Of a DNA stretch of 64,000 nt, positions 43,762 through 53,117 are shown in pieces. The stretch is from Lutibacter sp. GTDB lineage: Bacteria > Bacteroidota > Bacteroidia > Flavobacteriales > Flavobacteriaceae. The translations under genes and the position numbers were made by a program. The DNA is taken from positions 21,809 to 85,808 of the forward strand of contig NVWM01000029.1 in the NCBI GenBank assembly GCA_002733665.1. The letters run 5' to 3'. The notes under the pieces are model-generated. The model saw nothing but the letters and a program-made list of their open reading frames with translations, was not told the origin of the DNA and did not search any database. Position 1 is the first letter of the stretch; each line of letters opens with the position of its first letter.

Positions 43762-45204
43762 CTAAAAAGTAGTCCACCAACTTTTTTTAATCCATCCATT
43801 CTTTTTGGCTTGTTTTTTTTCTTCTTTTGTTAAATCTTTCGATTCACAATCATCAAGGTTAAACTGTGTGCCTCTAAAAGAACATTCATATTTGCTTTTA
43901 CCAGCGTAGAGAATGACGATTCCAGTGTATTCGTTTTGCGTCCACAAAATATGATTATATTCATAAGGCACGCCATTTTTTTCGCCAGATACTAATTCAT
44001 GGTTCGAATTGTAGAGTGTTTGATCTCCAAAAGTACTTTCTACTCTATAAAAATAAGTTTGTTCTGAGTCATCATCTTGCATGGTAATCTTATTATATAA
44101 ACAATTTAATACCTCTTCACCATTTTGATCAAGTATTCCATATAAAGCGCCATATTTAACTCTAAATCCAAAAGTCTTATTTTTAGATTTTAGAGGTTTT
44201 ATATCATCATAAATAAATCCAGAATTGCCTTGTGATATGATAGATCCAGAATTACCAACAACTTTGTGAATTAATATTTGTTTTCCTTCTTTTGCTAGAA
44301 TAAAATATTCCGTGCCATTTTTAGTGATTGAGCTTTCATAAAAACTATCACAAATTGCATCCATAAGCTTAATGCCTTTATCAGTATAAATACCAATCAA
44401 CCCATCTTTTACTACGTGAAAATTGCCTTTATGCATCCCTATTTTGTCATACAACATGGGTACGATTACTTTTCCTGTTCTGTCAATAAGTCCTTTTTTT
44501 GGTTTAGGTAAATGAAATTCCCCATCAATAATACGTGGTCCTACATCCTTAGAAATATATGCAAACCCACTCTTTGAGAATTTTCCAGCAGACTCATACT
44601 GCAAAGGGATAACAATTTCGTAATCTTCATTTACATAACCAAATATATTTCTTGACTTTCCTTTTACACGAACTATAGCTAAGCCAAAATGAAATTCTCC
44701 TACATAATCAAATTTTGAACGCCGAATTTCTCTTTTTTCATCTGCCAAACGCTTTTCTTCATCTACTCGTAATCTTTCTTTTTCAGCTGCTTCTTCAGCT
44801 CTTACCCTCTTCTCTTCTTCCCATTTAAGGACAGCAGCTTCTTGTCGTTCAATCTCTATATTGTCTTCAATTGTTACGGTATATTTAGCCATTTCTTCAA
44901 TAATCTTTGAAGACAAGTTCATTTCTTGCAAAATATCTAACTCTTCTTGAGCAGTAATAAATTCTTCTAAATCTACATAAGTTTTTACTTTTAAATTTTG
45001 AACATTTGCAGATTTTACACCGTTAGAAAGCCCTTCTATTTCACCTATTTTAGTTAACACTTTATAGTACTCTTTGTTTGTATAAAAATCTTTGGCTGTA
45101 ATGTACTTTACCCTTATTTTATTTTTTGTTTTATTATCTAATTTTTGCCCGTAACTGTATTGTAACGTGCATAGTGCAATTAAAATAAATAGAATATTTT
45201 TCAT
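43762..45204 (-). CDS. Secreted WG-repeat protein
   Basis: 480 residues with a signal peptide (NILFILIALCTLQYSYGQ). A short helical charged segment (about residues 105-160, ERQEAAVLKWEEEKRVRAEE) precedes several WG (beta-hairpin) repeats: FHFGLAIVRVKGKSRNIFGYV, IVIPLQYESAGKFSKSGFAYI, KKGLIDRTGKVIVPMLYDKI, DGLIGIYTDKGIKL, KYGALYGILDQNGEEVLNCLY. These repeats are thought to mediate binding. It begins 4 bases after the stop of the next gene upstream, which also carries a WG-like unit, so the two are an operon and probably act together in the envelope. Confidence 0.8.
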   Translation of the reverse strand: MKNILFILIALCTLQYSYGQKLDNKTKNKIRVKYITAKDFYTNKEYYKVLTKIGEIEGLSNGVKSANVQNLKVKTYVDLEEFITAQEELDILQEMNLSSKIIEEMAKYTVTIEDNIEIERQEAAVLKWEEEKRVRAEEAAEKERLRVDEEKRLADEKREIRRSKFDYVGEFHFGLAIVRVKGKSRNIFGYVNEDYEIVIPLQYESAGKFSKSGFAYISKDVGPRIIDGEFHLPKPKKGLIDRTGKVIVPMLYDKIGMHKGNFHVVKDGLIGIYTDKGIKLMDAICDSFYESSITKNGTEYFILAKEGKQILIHKVVGNSGSIISQGNSGFIYDDIKPLKSKNKTFGFRVKYGALYGILDQNGEEVLNCLYNKITMQDDDSEQTYFYRVESTFGDQTLYNSNHELVSGEKNGVPYEYNHILWTQNEYTGIVILYAGKSKYECSFRGTQFNLDDCESKDLTKEEKKQAKKNGWIKKSWWTTF

Positions 45205-45208
45205 AAAT

Positions 45209-46435
45209 TTAATTTTGATATTGATTTAAAACTTGTTGTTTCCATACTACTGTTGCTCTTTCACATTTTGCTTCTTTTATACGTTCTTTTCGTTCTTTTT
45301 CTTCTTTTTCTCTTTTTGCTCTCCTTTTATTTGCTTCTATTCTGCGGTATTTGGCTTCATAGTCTGCTCGTGTCCATCCAGTTTCATCTACTGCATAAAT
45401 AAGTTTAAGAGAAGCAAAAGCATTATTATAATAAAGCACCCCAATAGTTTCAAAATCAATAGTGTATCCATCAATAAATTGAGTACTATTATCTACAAAA
45501 CCAATTTTATTAGCTTTGTGAGTCGTTCCGCAATCATCTTCTTGTTTTGTTAATAAAATAGAGACTTTAGCAATTCCATCTCTATATTCATTAATTATCC
45601 ACTTCTTATAAGGAATTAATATTTTCCCCTTATTGGAAACAACACCTTGCATTCCGTTTTTTTCGTCTATCTTATAATTGGGTTTTGAAGATTTTGATGT
45701 GTCATCAGATACAATATCATCTGTATTATTGTCATCTAAAAAATCGTCAAACTCTTTAACATTACCTTCATCTTCTTCTAAGAAACTATCTAAACTTGTT
45801 GAATTAGATGTTTGCTTATTTTTAACTACATTGCCTTTTTCTTCTAAAAAATCATCTAAACTTTTAGATTTTTTATGAGATTGGTTTAAGTTTTTTTTTG
45901 ATTGTGCTAATAATTGCTCTTCTTGTTCTAATTCGTTATCTAAATTAAATAGGGTGCTTTTATGCTTCGAGACTTCCCTTCCTTCTTTTTGTTTTTCACC
46001 CTCTATATTCTGTTTCTCTTTTACATCTTTTATTATTAGATTTTTTGCATATTCAATATTACTTTTAATTCTTTTGTAAGTATCATTTATCATACAAAAT
46101 CTAGTATTAGAACCTGTTGTAACATCTAAATCCTGTAACTGTTTGCATTTTTGTAATAACGTATTGAAGTTTATATAAGATAAATCCGTTTCGTTTCTGT
46201 TTAAAAAAGCTTGTATCTCATCTTTTCTATGATTTCTTCTAGAAGGATAATAAGTATAGGCATATTCATATACACCATTTGTTAAATCATTATATGCTTT
46301 TTCTAATTTTATTTTTTCCTCTTGTAACTTATCAAAATCAGGAGTAGTTTTTCTTCCTAAACCATCTTGAATTACTTTTTGTGAAAAAGTAATTGTTGTT
46401 GTACATATTAAAAGTAGGAATATTATTTTTCTCAT
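45209..46435 (-). CDS. Secreted coiled-coil protein with acidic repeats and one WG-like unit
   Basis: 408 residues, signal peptide IIFLLLICTTTITFSQ. The middle has a coiled coil (about 145-185) followed by three short acidic repeats: SLDDFLEEKGN, SLDSFLEEDEGN and EFDDFLDDNN. Then comes one WG-like unit (KNGMQGVVSNKGKILIPYKKW) and a highly charged helix ending in a Cys-containing tail (RRAKREKEEKERKERIKEAK). The repeats give many near-identical DNA stretches, a possible source of length change. It is first gene of a two-gene operon with the WG-repeat protein; function unknown. Confidence 0.7.
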   Translation of the reverse strand: MRKIIFLLLICTTTITFSQKVIQDGLGRKTTPDFDKLQEEKIKLEKAYNDLTNGVYEYAYTYYPSRRNHRKDEIQAFLNRNETDLSYINFNTLLQKCKQLQDLDVTTGSNTRFCMINDTYKRIKSNIEYAKNLIIKDVKEKQNIEGEKQKEGREVSKHKSTLFNLDNELEQEEQLLAQSKKNLNQSHKKSKSLDDFLEEKGNVVKNKQTSNSTSLDSFLEEDEGNVKEFDDFLDDNNTDDIVSDDTSKSSKPNYKIDEKNGMQGVVSNKGKILIPYKKWIINEYRDGIAKVSILLTKQEDDCGTTHKANKIGFVDNSTQFIDGYTIDFETIGVLYYNNAFASLKLIYAVDETGWTRADYEAKYRRIEANKRRAKREKEEKERKERIKEAKCERATVVWKQQVLNQYQN

Positions 46436-46464
46436 TTGGTTGAATTAATGCTAATGAGTTAAGG

Positions 46465-46496
46465 CAAATTTAGTTTTAAATGTCTTTATCATACAA
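46465..46496 (-). promoter_or_regulatory. Promoter of the WG-repeat operon
   Basis: The minus strand has TTG (46494-46496), 21 bases, then TAAATTTG (46465-46472), 29 bases before the ATG at 46435. Spacing is one or two bases longer than usual. Confidence 0.5.
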
Positions 46497-46534
46497 TACG
46501 TAAAGTTAACAAAACAAATTAAGAAAGTCTATTT

Positions 46535-47728
46535 TTATATAACTCCCAATTTCTTTCCAACTTTAATAAACGCAGCAATTGCTTTATCAAGATGTTCTTT
46601 AGTATGCGCAGCAGAAAGTTGCACTCTAATTCTCGCTTTTTCTCTTGGCACTACAGGAAAGAAAAAACCAATAACATAAATACCTTCTTCCAACAATGCA
46701 TTTGCCATATCTTGAGATAATTTGGCATCATATAACATCACAGGAACAATCGCAGCATCTGCACCAACAAGGTCAAAACCTGCTTTTTCCATGTTACTTC
46801 TAAAGTAGTTTGTATTTTCTTCTAGTTTATCTCTTAGGGAAGTGTCATTTGAAATCATTTCAAAAACCTTTAGAGAAGCACCAACAATTGCAGGAGCCAA
46901 AGAGTTAGAAAATAGATAAGGTCTTGAACGTTGGCGTAAAATTTCAACAATTTCTTTTTTTCCAGTAGTAAAACCTCCCATTGCGCCTCCAAGTGCTTTA
47001 CCAAGCGTTCCTGTGATAATATCTACACGTCCTAAAACATTCTTTAATTCAATCGTTCCACGACCTGTTTTTCCTATAAATCCTGAAGCGTGACATTCAT
47101 CAACCATCACCAAAGCATCATATTTATCGGCTAAATCACATATTTTATCTAACTGCGCTACGATTCCATCCATAGAAAAAACACCGTCAGTCACAATGAT
47201 TTTAAAACGATGTTGTTGCTTGTTTGCTTCAATCAATTGTGCTTCTAAAGCATCCATATCATTATTTGCATAACGGAAACGTGCTGCTTTACACAAACGC
47301 ACTCCGTCAATAATAGATGCGTGATTTAAAGAGTCAGAAATAATAGCATCTTCTTTGGTTAATAACGGCTCAAAAACACCACCATTTGCGTCAAATGCTG
47401 CTGCATATAAAATGGTGTCTTCACAATGAAAAAATTCGGCTATTTTCTCTTCTAATTCTTTATGAATGTCTTGTGTACCACAGATAAAACGAACAGATGA
47501 CATTCCAAATCCATGAGAATCTAATGTGTCTTTTGCTGCTTGGATTACTTCTTTGTTATTTGACAATCCCAAATAATTATTAGCACAGAAATTAATTACT
47601 TCTTCACCTGTTGATACTTTAATTACAGCATCTTGTGAAGTTGTAATAATGCGTTCAGATTTATACAATCCTGCATTTTTTATTTCTTGAATTTCTTTTT
47701 GTAAGTGTTCTTTTATATTTCCGTACAT
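46535..47728 (-). CDS. kbl: Glycine C-acetyltransferase (2-amino-3-ketobutyrate CoA ligase)
   Basis: Start chosen at ATG 47728 ([20 protein letters not shown]), the usual Kbl N-terminus; the frame extends 42 bases further without conserved residues. 397 residues. It is an alpha-oxoamine synthase with [54 protein letters not shown] (Asp/His around PLP) and the Schiff-base lysine in [14 protein letters not shown]. With PLP it splits 2-amino-3-ketobutyrate and CoA into glycine and acetyl-CoA. The second gene of the pathway, tdh, lies just upstream on the same strand, separated by a small membrane protein. Confidence 0.95.
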   Translation of the reverse strand: MYGNIKEHLQKEIQEIKNAGLYKSERIITTSQDAVIKVSTGEEVINFCANNYLGLSNNKEVIQAAKDTLDSHGFGMSSVRFICGTQDIHKELEEKIAEFFHCEDTILYAAAFDANGGVFEPLLTKEDAIISDSLNHASIIDGVRLCKAARFRYANNDMDALEAQLIEANKQQHRFKIIVTDGVFSMDGIVAQLDKICDLADKYDALVMVDECHASGFIGKTGRGTIELKNVLGRVDIITGTLGKALGGAMGGFTTGKKEIVEILRQRSRPYLFSNSLAPAIVGASLKVFEMISNDTSLRDKLEENTNYFRSNMEKAGFDLVGADAAIVPVMLYDAKLSQDMANALLEEGIYVIGFFFPVVPREKARIRVQLSAAHTKEHLDKAIAAFIKVGKKLGVI

Positions 47729-47764
47729 ATATCTATAATTAAGCATAAAAAATTGTCTAAAAAG

Positions 47765-47853
47765 TGTCATTCTGAATGAAATGAAGAATCTAAAAAAATA
47801 ACAAAATATAAATATTCAATTATTTAGATTTTTCGACTTCGCTCAAAATGACA
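47765..47853. repeat. Dispersed inverted repeat between kbl and the small membrane protein gene
   Basis: TGTCATTCTGAATGAAATGAAG at the left and TTTCGACTTCGCTCAAAATGACA-type sequence at the right form imperfect inverted arms, with TTTAGATT/AATCTAAA inside. It may terminate the upstream transcript before kbl. Confidence 0.7.
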
Positions 47854-47903
47854 ATAAAATTACTTTTTAGACAACCTCTTTAATATTTGTTAAAATTCTT
47901 ATT

Positions 47904-48299
47904 CTATTCAGTCTTTTTATTCATCATTCCTAAAACCATTGCTATAACAGCACCTGTAATTGCTGCAGTTACTACATTAATTAAAACATCTGTAGCGATG
48001 TTTTGGTAATTTACTGCTTTAGAGGAGTACATGAAAAAATTCATTGATAAAGCATAGAATAAACCAATTACGGCTCCTGCCTTTGCACCAGTCATCCAAG
48101 TGCTAATATTTGCCCATTTTGTAAAAACATAAGTCAATAACATTACAAAAAACAAACAACCTAAGACAATGAATGAATGATTCATATTATCATCCTGTGG
48201 ATAAAGATCAGTAAAAAGAACACCATAAGCCAAACCGCCTAATAAGTAGTAAACAATAGTTCCTACAATAGTTCCTGCAATAAAATTTGAAAGTTTCAT
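47904..48299 (-). CDS. Small membrane protein, unknown
   Basis: 131 residues with four membrane helices (about residues 5-27, 43-60, 72-90, 101-124). Small residues and an acidic loop (YPQDDNMNHSF) lie between the first two. It is not recognised; the pattern FIAGTIVGTIVYYLLGGLAYG recalls several small uncharacterised four-helix families. It lies between tdh and kbl, with about 70 bases to tdh, so it could transport a threonine-pathway metabolite, but this is speculation from position only. Confidence 0.7.
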   Translation of the reverse strand: MKLSNFIAGTIVGTIVYYLLGGLAYGVLFTDLYPQDDNMNHSFIVLGCLFFVMLLTYVFTKWANISTWMTGAKAGAVIGLFYALSMNFFMYSSKAVNYQNIATDVLINVVTAAITGAVIAMVLGMMNKKTE

Positions 48300-48337
48300 A
48301 AAATAATAAGTTTTAGTTAGAATTAATTATTCAGTCT

Positions 48338-48345
48338 CAAATATA
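48338..48345 (-). promoter_or_regulatory. -7 element upstream of the small membrane protein gene
   Basis: TATATTTG on the minus strand, 38 bases before the ATG at 48299; no clear TTG at -33. Suggests separate transcription from tdh. Confidence 0.4.
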
Positions 48346-48370
48346 GCGATTTTTTTAACACTATTTATTA

Positions 48371-49333
48371 TTACTCACTGATACATTGCGTTTTATACTT
48401 CTCGTTAAGTTTCTCAAGCATTGTTTTAGTCATCAATTTCAAATCATATTTTGGTTTCCAATTCCAATCTTCTCTTGCAGCAGTATCATCAATACTTTTT
48501 GGCCAACCATCTGCAATATCTTGTCTGAAATCTGGCTTATAATCAACTTTGAAATTTGGACATACTTCTTTAATTGCTGATGTAATCTCTTTAGGAGAAA
48601 AACTCATACTAGCAATATTGTAGGAAGTTCTCAGTTTTATTTTCTCTTTTGGAGCAGACATCAGTTCTATAGTTGCTCTAATAGCATCATCCATAAAAAT
48701 CATTGGTAAAACGGTATCATCCTTTAAAAAACAGGTGAAATCTTCATTCTTTGCAGCATTATGATAAATTTCAACTGCATAATCTGTAGTTCCTCCTCCT
48801 GGAAGTGATTGATGTCCTATAACTCCAGGATAACGTAATGAACGAATATCCAAATCGTATTTTAAAAAATAATATTGTGCCCAATTTTCTCCTGCAGCTT
48901 TACTCATTCCATAAACCGTTTCTGGATTTAGATATGATAACTGAGCTGTATTTTCTCTATCAACGGCATCTCCAAAAACAGCTATTGAACTTGGAAAAAA
49001 CACTTTTTCCACACCATTTAAACGTGACACTTCAAAAACGTTAAGCATCATAGTCATATTAAGATCCCATGTTCTCAACGGATGTTTCTCTCCGTTGGCT
49101 GATAAAATTGCCGCCAAATGATAAATTTCTGTAATATTATATTTACGAACTATAGTCTCTACAGCATCATAATCTGTTGCATCTAATAATTCAAAAATAC
49201 CATTAAAATGAGTGTTTGAATTTATATCGGAAGCGATAACATTATCTCTCCCATACAATTTCTGAAGTTCATCTTCTAAAACAGTACCTAATTGTCCATT
49301 TGCTCCAATTATCAAAATTGTATTTTTCTCCAT
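48371..49333 (-). CDS. L-threonine 3-dehydrogenase, epimerase (SDR) type
   Basis: 320 residues of the extended short-chain dehydrogenase family. The NAD loop is LIIGANGQLGTVLE; the catalytic set is Ser in FFPSSIAVFG and Y-x-x-x-K in VYGMSKAAGENW. Other blocks are RSLRYPGVIGHQSLPGGGTTDYAVEIYH, split here around a glycine-rich loop, and PMIFMDDAIRATIEL. These match the threonine dehydrogenases of the UDP-galactose-epimerase type rather than the zinc-dependent Tdh. It oxidises threonine to 2-amino-3-ketobutyrate, the substrate of Kbl encoded 640 bases away, so the pathway assignment is well supported. Confidence 0.88.
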   Translation of the reverse strand: MEKNTILIIGANGQLGTVLEDELQKLYGRDNVIASDINSNTHFNGIFELLDATDYDAVETIVRKYNITEIYHLAAILSANGEKHPLRTWDLNMTMMLNVFEVSRLNGVEKVFFPSSIAVFGDAVDRENTAQLSYLNPETVYGMSKAAGENWAQYYFLKYDLDIRSLRYPGVIGHQSLPGGGTTDYAVEIYHNAAKNEDFTCFLKDDTVLPMIFMDDAIRATIELMSAPKEKIKLRTSYNIASMSFSPKEITSAIKEVCPNFKVDYKPDFRQDIADGWPKSIDDTAAREDWNWKPKYDLKLMTKTMLEKLNEKYKTQCISE

Positions 49334-49490
49334 TTTTTTTATGATTTTACTAAAAAAAAGTATCGTAAATTAAATAATATTCAATTTACAAATTTAAAAT
49401 ATTGAACGATGATAATGAAATAATAAATTACATTTTTTTTAAACTTTATATCTTCATTTTTTACTGTAAATTAGCACCAAAATATTTTCA

Positions 49491-50396
49491 ATGCAAGTAC
49501 CAGAACTTCCAAATTTAATTCTTTATGCAATTCCATTTTTTGTAATTACATTACTTATTGAAGGATTTATTATTGTAAAACACTCGCCAAAAACATATGC
49601 TACTAAAGATGCTATAACATCTATTTTAACAGGACTTATAGGAAATGTAATTATCGGAAATCTAATCACTAAAATAATTCCTCTTTTTATATTTACATAT
49701 ATATGGCAGTATTATAGATTCACAACAATACCATTTGCTTGGTGGTCTTGGTTATTAATTTTTTTCCTTGAAGACTTTGCATATTATTGGAATCATCGAA
49801 TAGGTCATAGAAGTCGCGTTTTTTGGGCTTCTCATATAGTGCATCATTCTTCTGAAAAATACAATTTAAGTACAGCCTTAAGACAAACTTGGACAGGCGG
49901 TTTTTACGGTTTTATTTTTTGGACTTGGTTAGCACTTCTTGGATTTCATCCTGTAATGATATTTGCACAAATGTCTATCAGTTTGATATACCAATATTGG
50001 ATTCACACTGAACTTATCAATAAAATGCCAAAATGGTTTGAAGTAGTTTTCAATACGCCATCGCACCATAGAGTTCATCATGGAACTAATCCATTATATC
50101 TTGATAAAAATTACGCTGGAATTTTAATTATTTGGGATAGACTATTTGGAACATTCCAAGCAGAATTAGAAGAAGAAAAAGTTGTTTATGGTTTGACTAC
50201 AAATATAAAAACCTACAATATTCTTAAAATTGCTTTTAATGAATGGATTGCACTATTTAAAGATGCTTTTAGTGCTAAAACATCATTTATCAATAAATTA
50301 AAATATTTTATCAAGCCTCCAGGATGGAGACATGATGGCACAGGAACATTATCAGAAGATATGCTACGTGAATGGAAAGAAAAGAAATCTAATTAA
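49491..50396 (+). CDS. Sterol desaturase / fatty acid hydroxylase family protein
   Basis: 301 residues with about five membrane helices. The di-iron histidine motifs are complete and in order: NHRIGHR, ASHIVHHSSEKYN and SHHRVHHGTN, around residues 103-205. Members hydroxylate or desaturate sterols, carotenoids, fatty acids or alkylglycerols using O2. The C-terminal tail (about 60 residues, KPPGWRHDGTGTLSED) is typical of the bacterial alkylglycerol-monooxygenase-like group. No lipid genes are adjacent, so the substrate is open. Its last 8 bases overlap the end of a small convergent gene. Confidence 0.88.
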   Translation: MQVPELPNLILYAIPFFVITLLIEGFIIVKHSPKTYATKDAITSILTGLIGNVIIGNLITKIIPLFIFTYIWQYYRFTTIPFAWWSWLLIFFLEDFAYYWNHRIGHRSRVFWASHIVHHSSEKYNLSTALRQTWTGGFYGFIFWTWLALLGFHPVMIFAQMSISLIYQYWIHTELINKMPKWFEVVFNTPSHHRVHHGTNPLYLDKNYAGILIIWDRLFGTFQAELEEEKVVYGLTTNIKTYNILKIAFNEWIALFKDAFSAKTSFINKLKYFIKPPGWRHDGTGTLSEDMLREWKEKKSN

Positions 50397-50682
50397 ACTC
50401 TTGAATATCAATTTTTGTTATTTCATTATTATTATAAAAAATCTTCACTTCTTTATTCTTTAATTTAACATTATTAGTGCTAAAAAAAGTTAAAAATCTA
50501 AAGGAAGTTATCATTGGTCTAGAAATAAAACTATATGTATCCTTATTTTCAGAAATTTTAGTAGAAACTTCTAAATACTGTTTTTCACTAATTCTGTATC
50601 TAAACTTACCTAAATAAGATAAGTTCAACAACTTATGAACCCTTGATTTTTTCACACCTAATTCTGTCTTCAACATCATCAT
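50389..50682 (-). CDS. Small hypothetical protein
   Basis: 97 residues, basic, no signal peptide or membrane helix. The N-terminal part (MMMLKTELGVKKSRVHKLLNL) may be helical; the rest alternates as in small beta proteins (KFRYRISEKQYLEVSTKISENK; KEVKIFYNNNEITKIDI). Three ATGs in a row make the exact start uncertain. Not recognised. It overlaps the hydroxylase gene by 8 bases at the 3' end. Because length and codon pattern are plausible but nothing confirms it, I rate it below its neighbours. Confidence 0.45.
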   Translation of the reverse strand: MMMLKTELGVKKSRVHKLLNLSYLGKFRYRISEKQYLEVSTKISENKDTYSFISRPMITSFRFLTFFSTNNVKLKNKEVKIFYNNNEITKIDIQEFN

Positions 50683-50786
50683 TCTTCATTTAAAATTACT
50701 TGACAAATTTAAAAAAATAATTAACAAGCATAAGGAAAATCGATTTTACTTATTAACAATATAAAAAATAATTATACCAATGTAAT

Positions 50787-51464
50787 TTAAACTTTCAAAC
50801 TATCTCCTATTTCTAACAAAATCAATTCTTTTCCTTTGTTTGAAAACTTCCCTTTCGCTTCTTGATGATCAATTTTTATATAACCAAATGTATCATAATG
50901 AACACCAAGAACTTTATCACATTCAACAAAATCAGAAGCAATAATTGCGCTGTCAATTCCCATCGTAAAATTATCTCCTATCGGTAATATTGCCAAGTCA
51001 ATTTTGCATTGCATCGGAATTAATTTCATATCCATTGTCAATGCAGTATCTCCTGCAATGTAGATATTCCTTTCTGCTGTTTCTAATACAAATCCTCCTG
51101 GATTTCCACCATAAGAACCATCAGGAAAAGAACTTGTATGAACTGCATTGACATACGTTAATTTCCCAAAGTCAAATTGCCAACTTCCACCATGATTTAA
51201 TGGATGTCCTTCAATTCCTTTTGCGCCAAAATGCATTACTATTTCGTAGTTAGAAATAATTTTTGCACCTGTATTTTTGGCTATTGCTTCCACATCCAAA
51301 ATATGATCTTGATGTGCATGTGTAATGAGGATATAATCGGCTTTTAAAACTTTTATATCTATATCTTTAGCCAAGTCGTTTCCTGTTATAAATGGATCAA
51401 CAATAATATGCTTTCCAGCAATTTCGAGTTGTAAAGATGCATGTCCAAGAAAAGTAATTTTCAT
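50787..51464 (-). CDS. Metallo-beta-lactamase-fold metal-dependent hydrolase (UPF0173 type)
   Basis: 225 residues. The N-terminus ITFLGHASLQLEIAGKHIIVDPF and the metal motif THAHQDHILD (H-x-H-x-D-H) with NHGGSWQF, HTSSFPDG, YIAGDTALTMDMKLI and CDKVLGVHYDTFG (last His) give a complete di-metal site. This is the UPF0173/UlaG-like group of cytoplasmic hydrolases; the substrate is not known. It is divergent from the glpD operon with 81 bases between the start codons, and no promoter match is clear to me there. Confidence 0.88.
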   Translation of the reverse strand: MKITFLGHASLQLEIAGKHIIVDPFITGNDLAKDIDIKVLKADYILITHAHQDHILDVEAIAKNTGAKIISNYEIVMHFGAKGIEGHPLNHGGSWQFDFGKLTYVNAVHTSSFPDGSYGGNPGGFVLETAERNIYIAGDTALTMDMKLIPMQCKIDLAILPIGDNFTMGIDSAIIASDFVECDKVLGVHYDTFGYIKIDHQEAKGKFSNKGKELILLEIGDSLKV

Positions 51465-51545
51465 TTTTCAGTTGTTTTCTGCAATTTACAAAAAAAACAT
51501 CCTAGCCAATAAAATAATTTGTTTACCTTTATTACAAAACTATAC

Positions 51546-53108
51546 ATGACTCGAAAAAACTTCATCAACCAATTAGAATCAACCGATATTTGGGATGTTG
51601 TTATAATTGGTGGAGGAGCAACAGGCTTAGGTGCTGCAGTTGAAGCAACAACTAGAGGTTACAAGACTTTATTATTAGAACAATACGATTACACTATTGG
51701 CACATCAAGTCGTAGTACAAAGTTGGTTCATGGAGGTGTACGCTATTTAGCACAAGGAGATGTTAGATTGGTTTTAGAAGCCCTTAAGGAAAGAGGTCTT
51801 ATGTTAAGAAATGCTCCACATTTAGTTACGAATAAACCTTTTTTAATTCCGTCTTATAAATGGTGGTACAAACCATTTTATACTTTTGGTTTAACTATAT
51901 ATGATTTACTTTCTGGAAGGTCAAGATTTGGAACGTCAAAACCTTATTCAAGAGAAAAAACGCTCGAGAAAATTCCAACATTAAAAAAATTAAATTTAAG
52001 AGGAAGTATTTTATATCACGACGGACAATTTGACGATGCAAGATTAGGGATTAATTTAGTGCAAACAATCATAGATAATGAAGGAATTGCTCTAAATTAC
52101 ATGAAGGTGATCGAGTTTTTAAAAGAAGGTACTAAAATAAAAGGAGTTGTTGCTAAAGACGGTGAAACAGGAATTGTTTATAAAATCAACGCCAAAGCTG
52201 TCTTAAATGCAACAGGAGTTTTCGTAGATAATATTATCCAAAAAGACAATCCAACCGCAAAAAATGTTGTCAAACCAAGTCAAGGAGTACATATCGTTAT
52301 CGATAATAAATTTTTGCAATCAGACTATGCTTTAATGATTCCTAAAACAAGAGATGGTCGTGTTTTATTTGCTGTGCCATGGCACAATAAAGTAATTTTA
52401 GGAACTACAGATGTCCCAAAAGACGAGGCTTTAATTGAGCCAAGAGCAACTAAAGAAGAAATTGATTTTATTTTAGAAACTGCAGGAAGGTATTTAGAAA
52501 TTAAACCTACTAGAGCAGATATAAAAAGTGTTTTTGCAGGTTTAAGACCATTAGCAGCAACAAAAACAGACGCAAACGGAAAAACAAAAGAGATATCAAG
52601 AAGTCATAAGATAATCACTTCAGAATCTGGTTTAGTTTCTATAATTGGAGGAAAATGGACAACTTATAGAGAAATGGGTGAAGATGCAATAGATAAATTA
52701 GCAGCACTTTTTAAACTTCCCAAAAGAGAAAGTATTTCCGAAGAATTACATATACATGGTTATAAAAAAAATGTAGATTTTGAAAATCCATTATACTTTT
52801 ATGGATCAGATATGCTAGAAATTGAGAACTTAATGAAAATAAATCCAGATTTAAAGGATTGGATTAGCGAAGATTTAAAAATTAACAAAGCACAAGTAGT
52901 TTGGGCAGTACATAATGAATATGCTAGAAATGTAGAAGACTTTTTATCTCGCAGAACAAGAGCGTTGCTTTTAGATGCAAATGAAAGTTTGAAAATGGCA
53001 CCAATCGTTGCTGAAATTATGGCTAATGAATTAGGGCGTGATAAAAAATGGGAAGAAGATCAAATCAATAAATTTAATGAACTTGCAAAAGGATATTTAA
53101 TAAAATAA
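51546..53108 (+). CDS. glpD: Glycerol-3-phosphate dehydrogenase, FAD-dependent
   Basis: Start chosen at ATG 51546 (MTRKNFINQLESTDIWDVV); an upstream in-frame ATG adds nine residues. 520 residues. FAD-binding VVIIGGGATGLGAAVEATTRG, the RSTKLVHGGVRYLAQGD block, DGQFDDARLGINLV and VSIIGGKWTTYREMGEDA are typical. It oxidises glycerol-3-phosphate to dihydroxyacetone phosphate and passes electrons to the (mena)quinone pool at the inner membrane. It is the first gene of an operon with glpT (9-base gap) and a glycerophosphodiesterase (1-base gap). Confidence 0.95.
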   Translation: MTRKNFINQLESTDIWDVVIIGGGATGLGAAVEATTRGYKTLLLEQYDYTIGTSSRSTKLVHGGVRYLAQGDVRLVLEALKERGLMLRNAPHLVTNKPFLIPSYKWWYKPFYTFGLTIYDLLSGRSRFGTSKPYSREKTLEKIPTLKKLNLRGSILYHDGQFDDARLGINLVQTIIDNEGIALNYMKVIEFLKEGTKIKGVVAKDGETGIVYKINAKAVLNATGVFVDNIIQKDNPTAKNVVKPSQGVHIVIDNKFLQSDYALMIPKTRDGRVLFAVPWHNKVILGTTDVPKDEALIEPRATKEEIDFILETAGRYLEIKPTRADIKSVFAGLRPLAATKTDANGKTKEISRSHKIITSESGLVSIIGGKWTTYREMGEDAIDKLAALFKLPKRESISEELHIHGYKKNVDFENPLYFYGSDMLEIENLMKINPDLKDWISEDLKINKAQVVWAVHNEYARNVEDFLSRRTRALLLDANESLKMAPIVAEIMANELGRDKKWEEDQINKFNELAKGYLIK

Positions 53109-53117
53109 AAAATAAAC

